Both the position numbers and the translations under genes were made by a program. A model generated the notes under the pieces. It did not search any database. It saw nothing but the letters and a program-made list of their open reading frames with translations, and was not told the DNA's origin. This document shows, in pieces, positions 8,602-15,454 of a stretch of 15,712 nt of DNA. How positions within the stretch are numbered: the first letter of the stretch is position 1; each line of letters opens with the position of its first letter. Source of the DNA: Bacillota bacterium (GTDB lineage: Bacteria > Bacillota > Clostridia > Acetivibrionales > DSM-2933); contig JAEZNF010000322.1 in NCBI GenBank assembly GCA_023441845.1, positions 1 through 15,712 of the forward strand, given 5' to 3'.

Positions 8602-8617
8602 ATTGGATTAATCCAAT
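8602..8617. promoter_or_regulatory. Perfect 16-bp palindrome on the transcription start, candidate MocR autoregulatory operator
   Basis: ATTGGATTAATCCAAT reads the same on both strands and covers the predicted start site. The half-site with its flank (AAAATTGGAT) occurs again at 8535-8544, upstream of the -35 and about 64 bases away. MocR regulators commonly bind repeated sites around their own promoters, so autorepression or looping is a reasonable inference. Confidence 0.65.
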
Positions 8618-8630
8618 GAGGTGATTTGGT

Positions 8631-10148
8631 ATGAGAATAACTATAGATAAGCAAACAGGTACACCGGTTTACATCCAGGTTTTTGAGCAGATACGCAGGC
8701 AGATTTTATCAGGGGAGCTTATGCCGGGATTCAGGCTTCCTCCCGAAAGAAAGCTGGCCGAAAGCCTCGGTATAAACAGGAGTACTGTTTTAAATGCATA
8801 CAGGGAGCTTAAAGCGGAGGGGCTAATCGGGTCACGCATCGGACAGGGAACGGTTGTACTTTCTTTCCTTCAGGAAGAGTCGGTATCGGGGTCCGTTAAT
8901 ATACAGGAGCCCTCCTGGAACCTGATTTTTAACCGCCATTCAAGCGAAATCGGTTCAAATATAGTTAAGGACCTGCTTACTCTGGCAAGCAGAAGAGACG
9001 TAATTTCTTTTGCCACCGGTATTGCTTCTCCGGAGACAAGCCCTTTAGAAGCATTAGAGGGTATAGAAGACCAACTGGTAGGGTTAAAAAATTACAGAGC
9101 TCTGCTTCACACACCGACAGAAGGCTTTGCTACGCTGCGCGAGACCATATGCGGCTTAATGCAAAAAAGAGGAGTGTTTTGCCAGGTTGATGAGGTAATG
9201 GTGCTCTCCGGTTCACAGCAGGGAATAGACCTGTCGGCAAGGATACTTCTTGACCCAGGCGACATTGTTGTTGTTGAGGACCCTTCGTATTTTCCTGCGG
9301 TTCAGGCATTTAAAGCAAACGGAGCCAGGGTTATGGGTGTTCCTGTTGATGAAAACGGCATGGTGATTGATGTACTTGAGCAGCTTCTGCAAAGATACAG
9401 GCCGAAGCTGATATATACAATCCCCACTTTTCATAATCCCACCGGCGCCGAAATGGACCTTGAAAGAAGAAAACGGCTTTTAGAGCTGGCGTATAAATAC
9501 AGAGTTATGATTCTTGAGGACGACGCTTACGGAGACCTTTGTTATGAAGGCTGTTTGCTTCCCACTCTAAAATCAATGGATAACCACGGCTATGTAATCT
9601 ATTTAAGCACTTTTTCAAAAAATATTTTCTCGGGATTAAGGCTTGGCTGGATAACGGCACATAAAAAGGTTATAAAAAGATTCGCAGCAGCAAAGCAAAT
9701 AATGGATTTGCATTCGAGCAGTCTATCCCAATGGATAATTGAAAGGTTTATAACAAGCGGCAGACTTAATAGTCATGTACCCAAAGTTTGTAGAGAATAC
9801 AGGATTAAAAGGGATGCGCTGTATGATGCACTGTCAAAGTACGCCCCGGCTGACCTGATCTGGAACAGGCCAAGAGGAGGCTATTACATATGGTGCAAGC
9901 TTCCCGGGGAGGTTTCGGCTTTGAAGCTGGTCTCAAAGGCGGCACAGTATAAGGTAGCTTTTGTTCCCGGAACTCCATTTTATACTGACGGCCAGGGTGA
10001 TGACCATATCCGCTTGAATTTTACATTCGAACCGCTTAAGGACATATCCGTAGGAGTGAAAAGGCTGTGCGAAGCCATGAAAGAAGTTATTGCAGATAAT
10101 GATGAACCCGAAGATTATACTTTAATAGAAATAAACCCTATTGTTTAG
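8631..10148 (+). CDS. MocR-type regulator: GntR winged helix fused to class I aminotransferase
   Basis: 505 residues, the usual MocR size. Residues 1-77 form a GntR winged helix (PVYIQVFEQIRRQILSG, LPPERKLAESLGINRSTVLNAYRELKAEG split over 12-64, wing ending GQGTVVL). A linker follows, then a fold-type I PLP domain from about 116. Binding residues are present: HNPTG (268-272, Asn269), LEDDAYGD (Asp297, Tyr300), and FSK with Lys330 as the PLP lysine, then GLRLGW with Arg337 for the phosphate. The protein probably senses PLP or an amino-acid adduct and controls its own promoter and neighbours; catalytic turnover is uncertain. Clear ribosome site GAGGTGA, 6 bases before ATG. The next gene encodes a stand-alone enzyme of the same fold. 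PdxR-, GabR- and TauR-like roles are all possible; no pdxST genes lie here to support PdxR. Confidence 0.93.
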   Translation: MRITIDKQTGTPVYIQVFEQIRRQILSGELMPGFRLPPERKLAESLGINRSTVLNAYRELKAEGLIGSRIGQGTVVLSFLQEESVSGSVNIQEPSWNLIFNRHSSEIGSNIVKDLLTLASRRDVISFATGIASPETSPLEALEGIEDQLVGLKNYRALLHTPTEGFATLRETICGLMQKRGVFCQVDEVMVLSGSQQGIDLSARILLDPGDIVVVEDPSYFPAVQAFKANGARVMGVPVDENGMVIDVLEQLLQRYRPKLIYTIPTFHNPTGAEMDLERRKRLLELAYKYRVMILEDDAYGDLCYEGCLLPTLKSMDNHGYVIYLSTFSKNIFSGLRLGWITAHKKVIKRFAAAKQIMDLHSSSLSQWIIERFITSGRLNSHVPKVCREYRIKRDALYDALSKYAPADLIWNRPRGGYYIWCKLPGEVSALKLVSKAAQYKVAFVPGTPFYTDGQGDDHIRLNFTFEPLKDISVGVKRLCEAMKEVIADNDEPEDYTLIEINPIV

Positions 10149-10152
10149 AGCT

Positions 10153-10301
10153 AGTGGTCTGTAACAAGTAAAATTTAGGGTTGGTATTTCCGCTACGCTG
10201 CACTGCTTGCCCATGCGACCTGGGTAGGCAGACCACAATATCAAGGAAGTAGATTCGTAACACATTGAATTAACTATAAAAATGATGTGTTACGAACTAC
10301 C
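10153..10301. repeat. Hairpin-rich, MITE-like spacer between the two aminotransferase-fold genes
   Basis: The ends are imperfect inverted repeats: the left reads AGTGGTCTGTAACA and the right, on the other strand, GGTAGTTCGTAACA. Inside, GTGGTCTG (10154-10161) pairs with CAGACCAC (10229-10236). TTCGTAACACAT (10254-10265) pairs perfectly with ATGTGTTACGAA (10285-10296), extended by GTAG/CTAC across one bulged A. The central part (10190-10236) is GC-richer than its surroundings. There is no coding frame. It may be a small non-autonomous element, or a processing/attenuation structure in the operon mRNA. The last hairpin ends 10 bases before the ribosome site of the next gene. Confidence 0.45.
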
Positions 10302-10322
10302 AGGAATTTGGAGGTGTTTTGT

Positions 10323-11540
10323 ATGGAATTTAAATATGCTAAGAGGATGGCCTATTTGAAGGCCTCTGAGATAAGAGAAATATTAAAAGTAACCGAAAGG
10401 CCCGAAATTATTTCGTTTGCTGGAGGGCTGCCTGCACCGGAGCTGTTTCCGCTAGAAGAGATTAAAAGAGTTAACACAATTGTTCTTGAAAATGAAGGTA
10501 CAAAAGCTCTGCAGTATACCACTACCGAAGGGTACAAACCATTGAGGGAATGGATTGCAAACAGGATGAACTCAAGGCTTGGAACCGCCTTTGACTCCGA
10601 TAATATACTGTTGACACACGGCTCACAGCAAGCCCTTGATCTGTCAGGAAAGGTTTTTCTTGATGAGGATGATGTTGTACTATGTGAAAGTCCCACATAC
10701 CTTGCTGCCATAAGCGCATTCAAGGCATACGGCTGTAAGTTCACCGAGGTTCCGACCGACGATGACGGCATGATACCGGATGAACTTGAAAGAATTCTCG
10801 AAACTACCGAAAGGGTAAAAATAATATATGTAATTCCGGATTTTCAGAATCCCACCGGAAGGACCTGGAGCCTTCATAGAAGGCAGCGTTTGGCACAGAT
10901 AGCAGCAAAGCATCAGGTTGTAGTAATTGAAGACAATCCGTACGGCGAGCTCAGGTTTGAAGGCGAAGCCCTGCCGTCTGTAAAGTCATTTGATACTGCG
11001 GGCTGCGTCCTTTGCCTGGGAACCTTCTCCAAGATTTTTTGCCCGGGATACAGGATTGGATGGATTGCCGGAGACAAAAACGCAATACGGAAATACGTAC
11101 TTGTAAAGCAGGGCGCAGACCTGCAGTGCAATACCATTGCACAGATGGAAATAGCCAAATTTCTTGAATTATACCGAATAGATGAGCATATCGCCAGGAT
11201 TCACGAGGTATACAGACGGCGTAGGGATTTGACCGTTAAAACCATGGAGGAGGAATTTCCTGAAGGAGTAACCTTTACAAGGCCACAGGGCGGTTTGTTT
11301 GCATGGGTAGAGCTCCCTGAAAACATAAACGCAAGAAATGTCCTTGAAAAATGCCTTGAGAAAAACGTCGCTTTTGTACCGGGCGGCTCGTTTTTCCCAA
11401 ATGGCGGCAGAGAAAATACTTTAAGGCTTAACTTCTCCAACATGCCCGAGGATAGGATCACCGAGGGGCTTAAACGTCTTGCAGAAGTTTTACGCAGCGC
11501 AATAGCAGAATCGGATAGAAAAAGGGATGCTTTTTATTAG
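10323..11540 (+). CDS. PLP-dependent aminotransferase, class I, LysN/2-aminoadipate-like
   Basis: 405 residues. Fold-type I aminotransferase with N-terminal FAGGLPAPELFP (32-43), GSQQALDL (100-107), QNPTG (175-179, Asn176), IEDNPYGEL (Asp204, Tyr207), and FSK with PLP lysine Lys237, then PGYRIGW with Arg244. Near the C-terminus, FVPGGSFFPNGG and NTLRLNFS complete the substrate pocket with the conserved Arg. This subgroup includes 2-aminoadipate and aromatic or branched-chain aminotransferases; the real substrate cannot be read from sequence. Start choice: GGAGGTG at 10310-10316 is 6 bases before the ATG at 10323; the GTG at 10287 lies inside a hairpin and has no ribosome site. It follows the MocR gene by 174 bases with the same orientation, so it is probably a target or operon partner of that regulator. 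It lacks the winged helix, so it is an enzyme. Confidence 0.9.
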   Translation: MEFKYAKRMAYLKASEIREILKVTERPEIISFAGGLPAPELFPLEEIKRVNTIVLENEGTKALQYTTTEGYKPLREWIANRMNSRLGTAFDSDNILLTHGSQQALDLSGKVFLDEDDVVLCESPTYLAAISAFKAYGCKFTEVPTDDDGMIPDELERILETTERVKIIYVIPDFQNPTGRTWSLHRRQRLAQIAAKHQVVVIEDNPYGELRFEGEALPSVKSFDTAGCVLCLGTFSKIFCPGYRIGWIAGDKNAIRKYVLVKQGADLQCNTIAQMEIAKFLELYRIDEHIARIHEVYRRRRDLTVKTMEEEFPEGVTFTRPQGGLFAWVELPENINARNVLEKCLEKNVAFVPGGSFFPNGGRENTLRLNFSNMPEDRITEGLKRLAEVLRSAIAESDRKRDAFY

Positions 11541-11616
11541 TCTGAGTACTTTTTAAATCTGTTCTCGCATAAAGTCATCTGCCAGAGAGGCTTAACAATA
11601 AAAAACAGCTCCATTA

Positions 11617-11661
11617 GGCGGGATAAAAAGCGGCTTTAAAGAAAAACCTTTTTATCCCGCC
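11617..11661. terminator. 14-bp inverted repeat, possible terminator
   Basis: GGCGGGATAAAAAG (11617-11630) and its exact complement (11648-11661) flank 17 bases. It lies 77 bases past the aminotransferase stop. No T-run follows directly on either strand (on the minus strand six T come 11 bases later), so it may stop transcription only weakly. It also sits just past the end of the membrane-protein remnant and may be that lost operon's terminator. Confidence 0.5.
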
Positions 11662-11673
11662 ATTGAAAATCAA

Positions 11674-11762
11674 TTAAAACAAACTTCGTTTTTTGAACGC
11701 TGAAATTGAAACCACCGCAGACATTGTAAACACAGCAAACGCAATTATCAGAAATGTATGAA
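11674..11762 (-). pseudogene. C-terminal remnant of a membrane protein (permease-like)
   Basis: On the minus strand a short open frame of about 29 codons ends at TAA 11674-11676. It encodes one hydrophobic segment (FLIIAFAVFTMSAVVSISAF) followed by a Lys/Arg-rich tail and a stop. That is how the last helix of many ABC-2 type permeases ends. There is no start codon or ribosome site, and it begins directly where the GntR remnant stops. I read it as what is left of a permease gene after an internal deletion. Confidence 0.45.
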
Positions 11763-11930
11763 TTACTTATTGTCTAAAATCTCATGAACAAGTTTAAGAA
11801 TTTCCGCATCCTCAAGTTTAAGCTTTCTGCATTCAGAAATGACGTCTTCCAGGCCGTTTCTAATGTTCTTTAGCCTTTCTGCTTTTACAGATTCTGCACC
11901 AACTTCCGAAACAAAAAAACCGCTTCCACA
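11763..11930 (-). pseudogene. C-terminal remnant of a GntR/YtrA-family regulator
   Basis: The minus-strand frame from 11930 to the TAA at 11763-11765 encodes 55 residues without a start. It begins CGSGFFVSEVGAE, which matches the end of a GntR wing (GxGxFV). A helical segment follows (residues 16-55, ending EILKLVHEILDNK), as in the short C-terminal domain of YtrA-type regulators. An in-frame TAG lies directly upstream (11931-11933), and no winged-helix sequence is found beyond it. YtrA-type regulators usually precede ABC transporter genes, which fits the permease-like fragment next to it. The ATPase gene and most of both ends are missing. Confidence 0.65.
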
Positions 11931-11989
11931 CTAACAGAGCAGTTCCTATGGGTTCTAACAAAGTGGCAAGCTTTGCCTTATATTAATTT

Positions 11990-12034
11990 GCCGCTTAACA
12001 AAATGAATTGTAGAAATTTATTTTGTTAAGCGGC
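11990..12034 (-). terminator. lysS: 20-bp hairpin directly behind lysS
   Basis: GCCGCTTAACAAAAT (11990-12004) and its exact complement (12020-12034) give 15 bp. Inner bases 12005-12009 and 12015-12019 add five more pairs, one G-U, around a 5-base loop. It starts 6 bases after the lysS stop codon. The sequence after it (AAATTAATAT on the minus strand) is not a proper T-run, so it may protect the mRNA end rather than terminate efficiently. Confidence 0.6.
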
Positions 12035-12040
12035 ACTGGC

Positions 12041-14071
12041 TTATTGCACAGCTGTTCCTTCCGGAATAGCGTCATCTACAAATACAACTTTACATCCACA
12101 TGCATTATTTGTCGCAGCAAGCAACATTCCTTCACTTGTAACACCTGCTATTCTTGCCGGTTTAAGATTAGCAACTACAATAACCTTTTTCCCGATCAGC
12201 TCTTCAGGAGCATAATATTTTTTTATACTTGATACAATTGTACGTTCCTTAATACCATCAAAGACAACAAGCTTTAAGCAATTATTTGATTTTCTTATTT
12301 CAGAACATTTGATAATTTTACATATCCTAAAATCAAGAGAAGCAAAGTTATCAATTTCAATTGTATCTTTTATAGGTGAAACCGGATCAGGATCGCCATA
12401 CTGCTCTTCTTCAACAATCACCTCATCATTTTTCTTTTTATCCGCCTCTTCAAGTTCAAATTCCTTTTCAGTCTTAGGATAAGAAAAATCTAACAAAAAT
12501 TTGTAATCATCAGCGTTAATTGCATAAAGGAAAAGATATAAACGTGGTCCTGTCGCTTTTCCTAATAAAAGATTGTATACAGCTTTAAAGAAATTACTTT
12601 GTATAGACTTTAATTCTTTTGCTTCAACCTTTGAAATATCAATAAACTCTTTAGGTATGTCATAAAGCCTTTTGTTCAACCCTTCAAGATCATAATCTTT
12701 ACGACTTATAAAATCATATAACAAAGATATATATTGCTTTTCTATATCGGACAAAGAATCGTAATACTCCCAGTTTCTTGTTTTCCTCAAGTTATTTACA
12801 TTATCGGGAGCACATTCATAAAGCCAATATTTAGCTCGTTCTAGTCTGTCTTCAAATTGTTTGTATTTATAAGGCAAACCTATCTTTTCAAATACCGTCT
12901 CAAGCATGGAAATATTGAAGTTTACAATCGAACCAAACTGTACCAGGTGACTCATAGGAACAGTTTCCACTTTCCTATTCTCAACCAGTGAATTATACAT
13001 AATAGCAGATTCATTTTCGTTCAAACTACCTGCATAATACCCATCTAACATTTTATCAAATTCAAAATACTGCCTCAAGATCCCATCATCAAAGCAAAAA
13101 TCAAAAGCTTTTAATGGATCTGTTTTAGAATATAGCCATAAAATAACCTCAGGCTGATACATTTTCAGCAAAGCATCAGGAGTTAAATTTAACCCCGAAG
13201 AACCTGACATCTTACCAGTAGCGCCCTTGATTCCAATGAATTCATACCCTTGAAAAATAGGTGGCTCAAATCCAAAAATCTCTTTTGCAACATCCTTGCT
13301 TGTATCATAACTGCCGTTTGGACTTGCATGGTCTTTTCCACCGGGTTCAAAATCAACCCCTTCATACATCCAACGCATCGGCCAATCAACTTTCCAGGCT
13401 AATTTGCAATTGAAATTATTGTTAAAATCAAAGCCTTCCTCAAATCCACATGCACATTTATAAGTAGCAAATGAACAATCTTCCGACAAAGATAAAATTT
13501 TTGTTGTATCTCTTCCACATTTCGAGCAATAAATAGTAACAGGATAATAATTTTCTCTTTCTTCCTCAGTTGCAACTTGCGTACGATGCCTGTCAAGCAC
13601 ATCAAAAATTTCTTTTCTCTTTCTAAGCGAAAGTAGCACATACTCTTTATACTTACCGGAACGATACATTTGTGCTTGATATCTATAGTCCATATCAATT
13701 CCAAAGTTTTTTATTGAATTTTCAAATTCTCTCTCAAAGTATTCAGCATAAGTTTTTATATCCTGAGCATCTACAAAAGGATTTTTTACGTCAACATAAG
13801 GCATTCCAATATATTTTTCCATATCGGAATCAACTTTTCCAACATTGACTGGTATCTTCCTCAAACGGTCAAATTCGTCCCACGAAAAAAGCAGTTTGGC
13901 ATTTTTGCCCATTTTTCGCAATGCACGAACAACAAAATAACTTGTAGCAATATCTCTAAAGTTTCCTATGTGAATAGAACCAGAAGGGCTAATGCCCGCC
14001 GCACAGACATATTCTGATTTTTCTGGGTCTCTTTTAATTATTCTATTTGCTATTTCTTCCGACCAATGCAC
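12041..14071 (-). CDS. lysS: Class I lysyl-tRNA synthetase with C-terminal MetRS-type tRNA-binding domain
   Basis: 676 residues; charges tRNA-Lys with lysine. The class I signatures are present: SIHIGN (residues 32-37) as the HIGH motif and KMSGS (287-291) as KMSKS. Two Cys pairs (Cys182/185 and Cys206/208) suggest a zinc knuckle. The helical anticodon-binding part runs to about 540. After an acidic linker (541-570) comes a Trbp111/EMAP-like domain (573-676) with FASLDFRICKI, YYAPEELIGKKVIVVANLKP and GVTSEGMLLAA, split over 576-653. This domain is normally at the end of bacterial MetRS, so the gene is a fusion. Class I LysRS is typical of archaea and a minority of bacteria. The gene is visibly more AT-rich than its neighbours, which fits acquisition. 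The start is GTG at 14071, with GGAGGA 6-7 bases upstream. It has its own promoter and a foldable leader. Whether a class II LysRS exists elsewhere is not visible here. Confidence 0.93.
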   Translation of the reverse strand: MHWSEEIANRIIKRDPEKSEYVCAAGISPSGSIHIGNFRDIATSYFVVRALRKMGKNAKLLFSWDEFDRLRKIPVNVGKVDSDMEKYIGMPYVDVKNPFVDAQDIKTYAEYFEREFENSIKNFGIDMDYRYQAQMYRSGKYKEYVLLSLRKRKEIFDVLDRHRTQVATEEERENYYPVTIYCSKCGRDTTKILSLSEDCSFATYKCACGFEEGFDFNNNFNCKLAWKVDWPMRWMYEGVDFEPGGKDHASPNGSYDTSKDVAKEIFGFEPPIFQGYEFIGIKGATGKMSGSSGLNLTPDALLKMYQPEVILWLYSKTDPLKAFDFCFDDGILRQYFEFDKMLDGYYAGSLNENESAIMYNSLVENRKVETVPMSHLVQFGSIVNFNISMLETVFEKIGLPYKYKQFEDRLERAKYWLYECAPDNVNNLRKTRNWEYYDSLSDIEKQYISLLYDFISRKDYDLEGLNKRLYDIPKEFIDISKVEAKELKSIQSNFFKAVYNLLLGKATGPRLYLFLYAINADDYKFLLDFSYPKTEKEFELEEADKKKNDEVIVEEEQYGDPDPVSPIKDTIEIDNFASLDFRICKIIKCSEIRKSNNCLKLVVFDGIKERTIVSSIKKYYAPEELIGKKVIVVANLKPARIAGVTSEGMLLAATNNACGCKVVFVDDAIPEGTAVQ

Positions 14072-14095
14072 AATAATTCCTCCACTAAATTAATT

Positions 14096-14129
14096 GGTGA
14101 CCTATCACGGAGCACCTATAAATAGGTCA
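14096..14129 (-). promoter_or_regulatory. lysS: lysS leader with competing hairpins
   Basis: In minus-strand order TGACCTAT (14129-14122) can pair with the nearer ATAGGT, giving a short hairpin. It can pair instead with the farther ATAGGTCA (14105-14098), giving an 8-bp stem whose base lies about 15 bases before the ribosome site. The two pairings exclude each other. There is no T-box core and no T-run, so any control would act on translation or by protein binding. Confidence 0.4.
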
Positions 14130-14148
14130 TTTATAACACTATCGGAAC

Positions 14149-14177
14149 ATTATAGCATATTCCACTTAGCATATCAA
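14149..14177 (-). promoter_or_regulatory. lysS: Promoter of lysS
   Basis: On the minus strand TTGATA (14177-14172), a 17-base spacer and TATAAT (14154-14149), with TGC before the -10. It is close to consensus. The predicted start near 14142 gives a leader of about 70 bases. Confidence 0.85.
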
Positions 14178-14205
14178 GAGTGCGTTTCTGGAATTTTGGA
14201 ATGAT

Positions 14206-14230
14206 AAAAATACTTGTATTAAGTGTTTTT
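14206..14230. terminator. Weak AT-rich hairpin between the XRE gene and lysS
   Basis: AAAAA-T-ACTT and AAGT-G-TTTTT are nearly symmetric around 5 bases and lie 15 bases past the XRE stop on the minus strand. The stem has few G-C pairs and one mismatch, so termination would be leaky at best. Confidence 0.3.
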
Positions 14231-14244
14231 CGTTTCCGTCATAT

Positions 14245-14913
14245 TTACAGAATTATCTCCAGTCGAATTAAGCGGGCAAGTATTTTGACATCCTTTTTAT
14301 AAGCGGTTTCCGCTGCCAGCCTTCCTTCGTTGCTGACCAGAAGCAGTTTGCCTCCGTCCAGGATTTTAACCTGCCTTATCATTCTCTTTCCATTGTATTC
14401 AATCAGGAAAACGGCATCCTTTTCAATTTCATGAGTGATATGCGCCAGGGCAAGGTCTCCTCTGGACATTTTAAAGCCTATCATTTCGTTGTCCTCTATA
14501 GTAAGGTAGCACACCTTGTCTTTGGGGAATCCTTCTACCTTATTGGCAACTATAGGCAGCTTTTTTATCTCTAACGCCTTGTCCATGTTATATGTAAAAA
14601 CCGGCACATTCATAAGTACCCCTGCTAATGCATCATTCCATGTCTGCTGCACGGGCTTTTCAATGACCTTTACCACATTTTTGTCCGGCTCAGGCCTCAT
14701 GGCTTGCTCATCCACCTCGAACAGTTCAAGCTTACCCGCTTCTTTCTGAAGCACCCTGGATATTTTCGTAATTAAATCGCCTTTTAATATCTTTCTACCG
14801 GCTTCGACCTCTATTATAAAACCTTCAGTAACTCCCACCAACTTGGCAAGCTGCTTAGGAGTCATACCGATTTCCTTCCTCAGCCTGCTGATTTCCAAAC
14901 CCATCCTGCTCAT
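14245..14913 (-). CDS. XRE-family regulator with degenerate LexA/S24-like C-terminal domain
   Basis: 222 residues. Residues 6-60 form an XRE helix-turn-helix (ISRLRKEIGMTPKQLAKLVG, then VTEGFIIEVEAGRK). A linker (61-100) leads to a C-terminal domain resembling the S24/LexA fold: DNEMIGFKMSRGDLALAH (141-158), VFLIEYNGKRMIRQVK (168-183) and LLLVSNEG. In active S24 proteins the first motif reads GDSM with a catalytic Ser, and a Lys occurs in the second. Here Glu143 replaces the Ser and Arg180 stands at the Lys position, so self-cleavage is not expected. The protein may instead dimerise or sense a ligand through this domain. The start ATG at 14913 has GGGAGG 6-7 bases upstream. The gene is not linked to phage genes here. 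Its targets are unknown. Confidence 0.85.
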   Translation of the reverse strand: MSRMGLEISRLRKEIGMTPKQLAKLVGVTEGFIIEVEAGRKILKGDLITKISRVLQKEAGKLELFEVDEQAMRPEPDKNVVKVIEKPVQQTWNDALAGVLMNVPVFTYNMDKALEIKKLPIVANKVEGFPKDKVCYLTIEDNEMIGFKMSRGDLALAHITHEIEKDAVFLIEYNGKRMIRQVKILDGGKLLLVSNEGRLAAETAYKKDVKILARLIRLEIIL

Positions 14914-15285
14914 ATTATACCTCCCGTTCTTATTGATACGGCAACTTTTTATTCTATATCAGCCTTCAATATTTGCATTTAATAGCTTACGCTTAATCTG
15001 TCATAAAGATTTACCAAATCTGAGCTTTTAAAGTATGAAACAAACCCAAAATAATATATGTTAAAATATAAACCAGCAGGAATAACAATTATAAATCGGC
15101 TTCAAACTGACCGTATAAATATGCAAAACCGGTTTAATCACTGCCATTTAAAAGCTACGGAGATTATAGCACTACAGATATTTCAAGTCAAGGGAATTTA
15201 CCCTAAGTAGAGAATCATAACACACGTTAAAAATGCGCGGCCTTCAAAAACGCTACAGGGTCGATAGTGGGAATAGTTCTTACTT

Positions 15286-15367
15286 ATGTCTGTCAGGGAC
15301 AATTATCTTGCGGAAATAGACATTTACCGGAATTGCTGCGGAGCATGTAAATTTATCAGCCGTTTTT
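15286..15367 (+). promoter_or_regulatory. Nested stem-loops before the ECF sigma gene, candidate structured RNA
   Basis: ATGTCT (15286-15291) pairs with AGACAT (15318-15323) around an inner hairpin TGTC-AGG-GACA (15291-15301). Directly next, ATTTAC (15322-15327) pairs with GTAAAT (15347-15352) around TGCT-GCGG-AGCA (15334-15345). GCTG (15335-15338) could alternatively pair with CAGC (15357-15360), which stands just before CGTTTTT. No known riboswitch motif was recognised. Confidence 0.35.
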
Positions 15368-15425
15368 GACGCATCTGTCAACCAATTGAAAAAATAACTA
15401 AAAATATATGTCACGTTTTTAAAAC

Positions 15426-15454
15426 TTGATTGTTATAAAGGTTGTAGATATAAA
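15426..15454 (+). promoter_or_regulatory. Possible promoter of the ECF sigma gene
   Basis: TTGATT (15426-15431), a 17-base spacer and TATAAA (15449-15454). The predicted start would fall near 15461, on the ribosome site, leaving only about 15 bases of leader. A start farther upstream, which would include the stem-loops, is equally possible. Confidence 0.35.

Larger units (their letters stand above)
11541..12040. other. Region of gene debris and two long inverted repeats
   Basis: No intact gene. It contains, from left to right, a 14-bp inverted repeat, the C-terminal end of a membrane protein and of a GntR regulator (both minus strand, both broken), and a 20-bp hairpin next to lysS. It lies where the plus-strand aminotransferase gene and the minus-strand lysS converge. 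Confidence 0.65.

Noticed and set aside
10287..10322. GTG start for the aminotransferase at 10287
   Set aside because: It lies inside a strong hairpin arm and has no ribosome site; GGAGGTG at 10310-10316 fits the ATG at 10323.
14072..14160. T-box riboswitch before lysS
   Set aside because: The leader is only about 70 bases and lacks the conserved T-box core and a terminator; only simple competing hairpins are seen.
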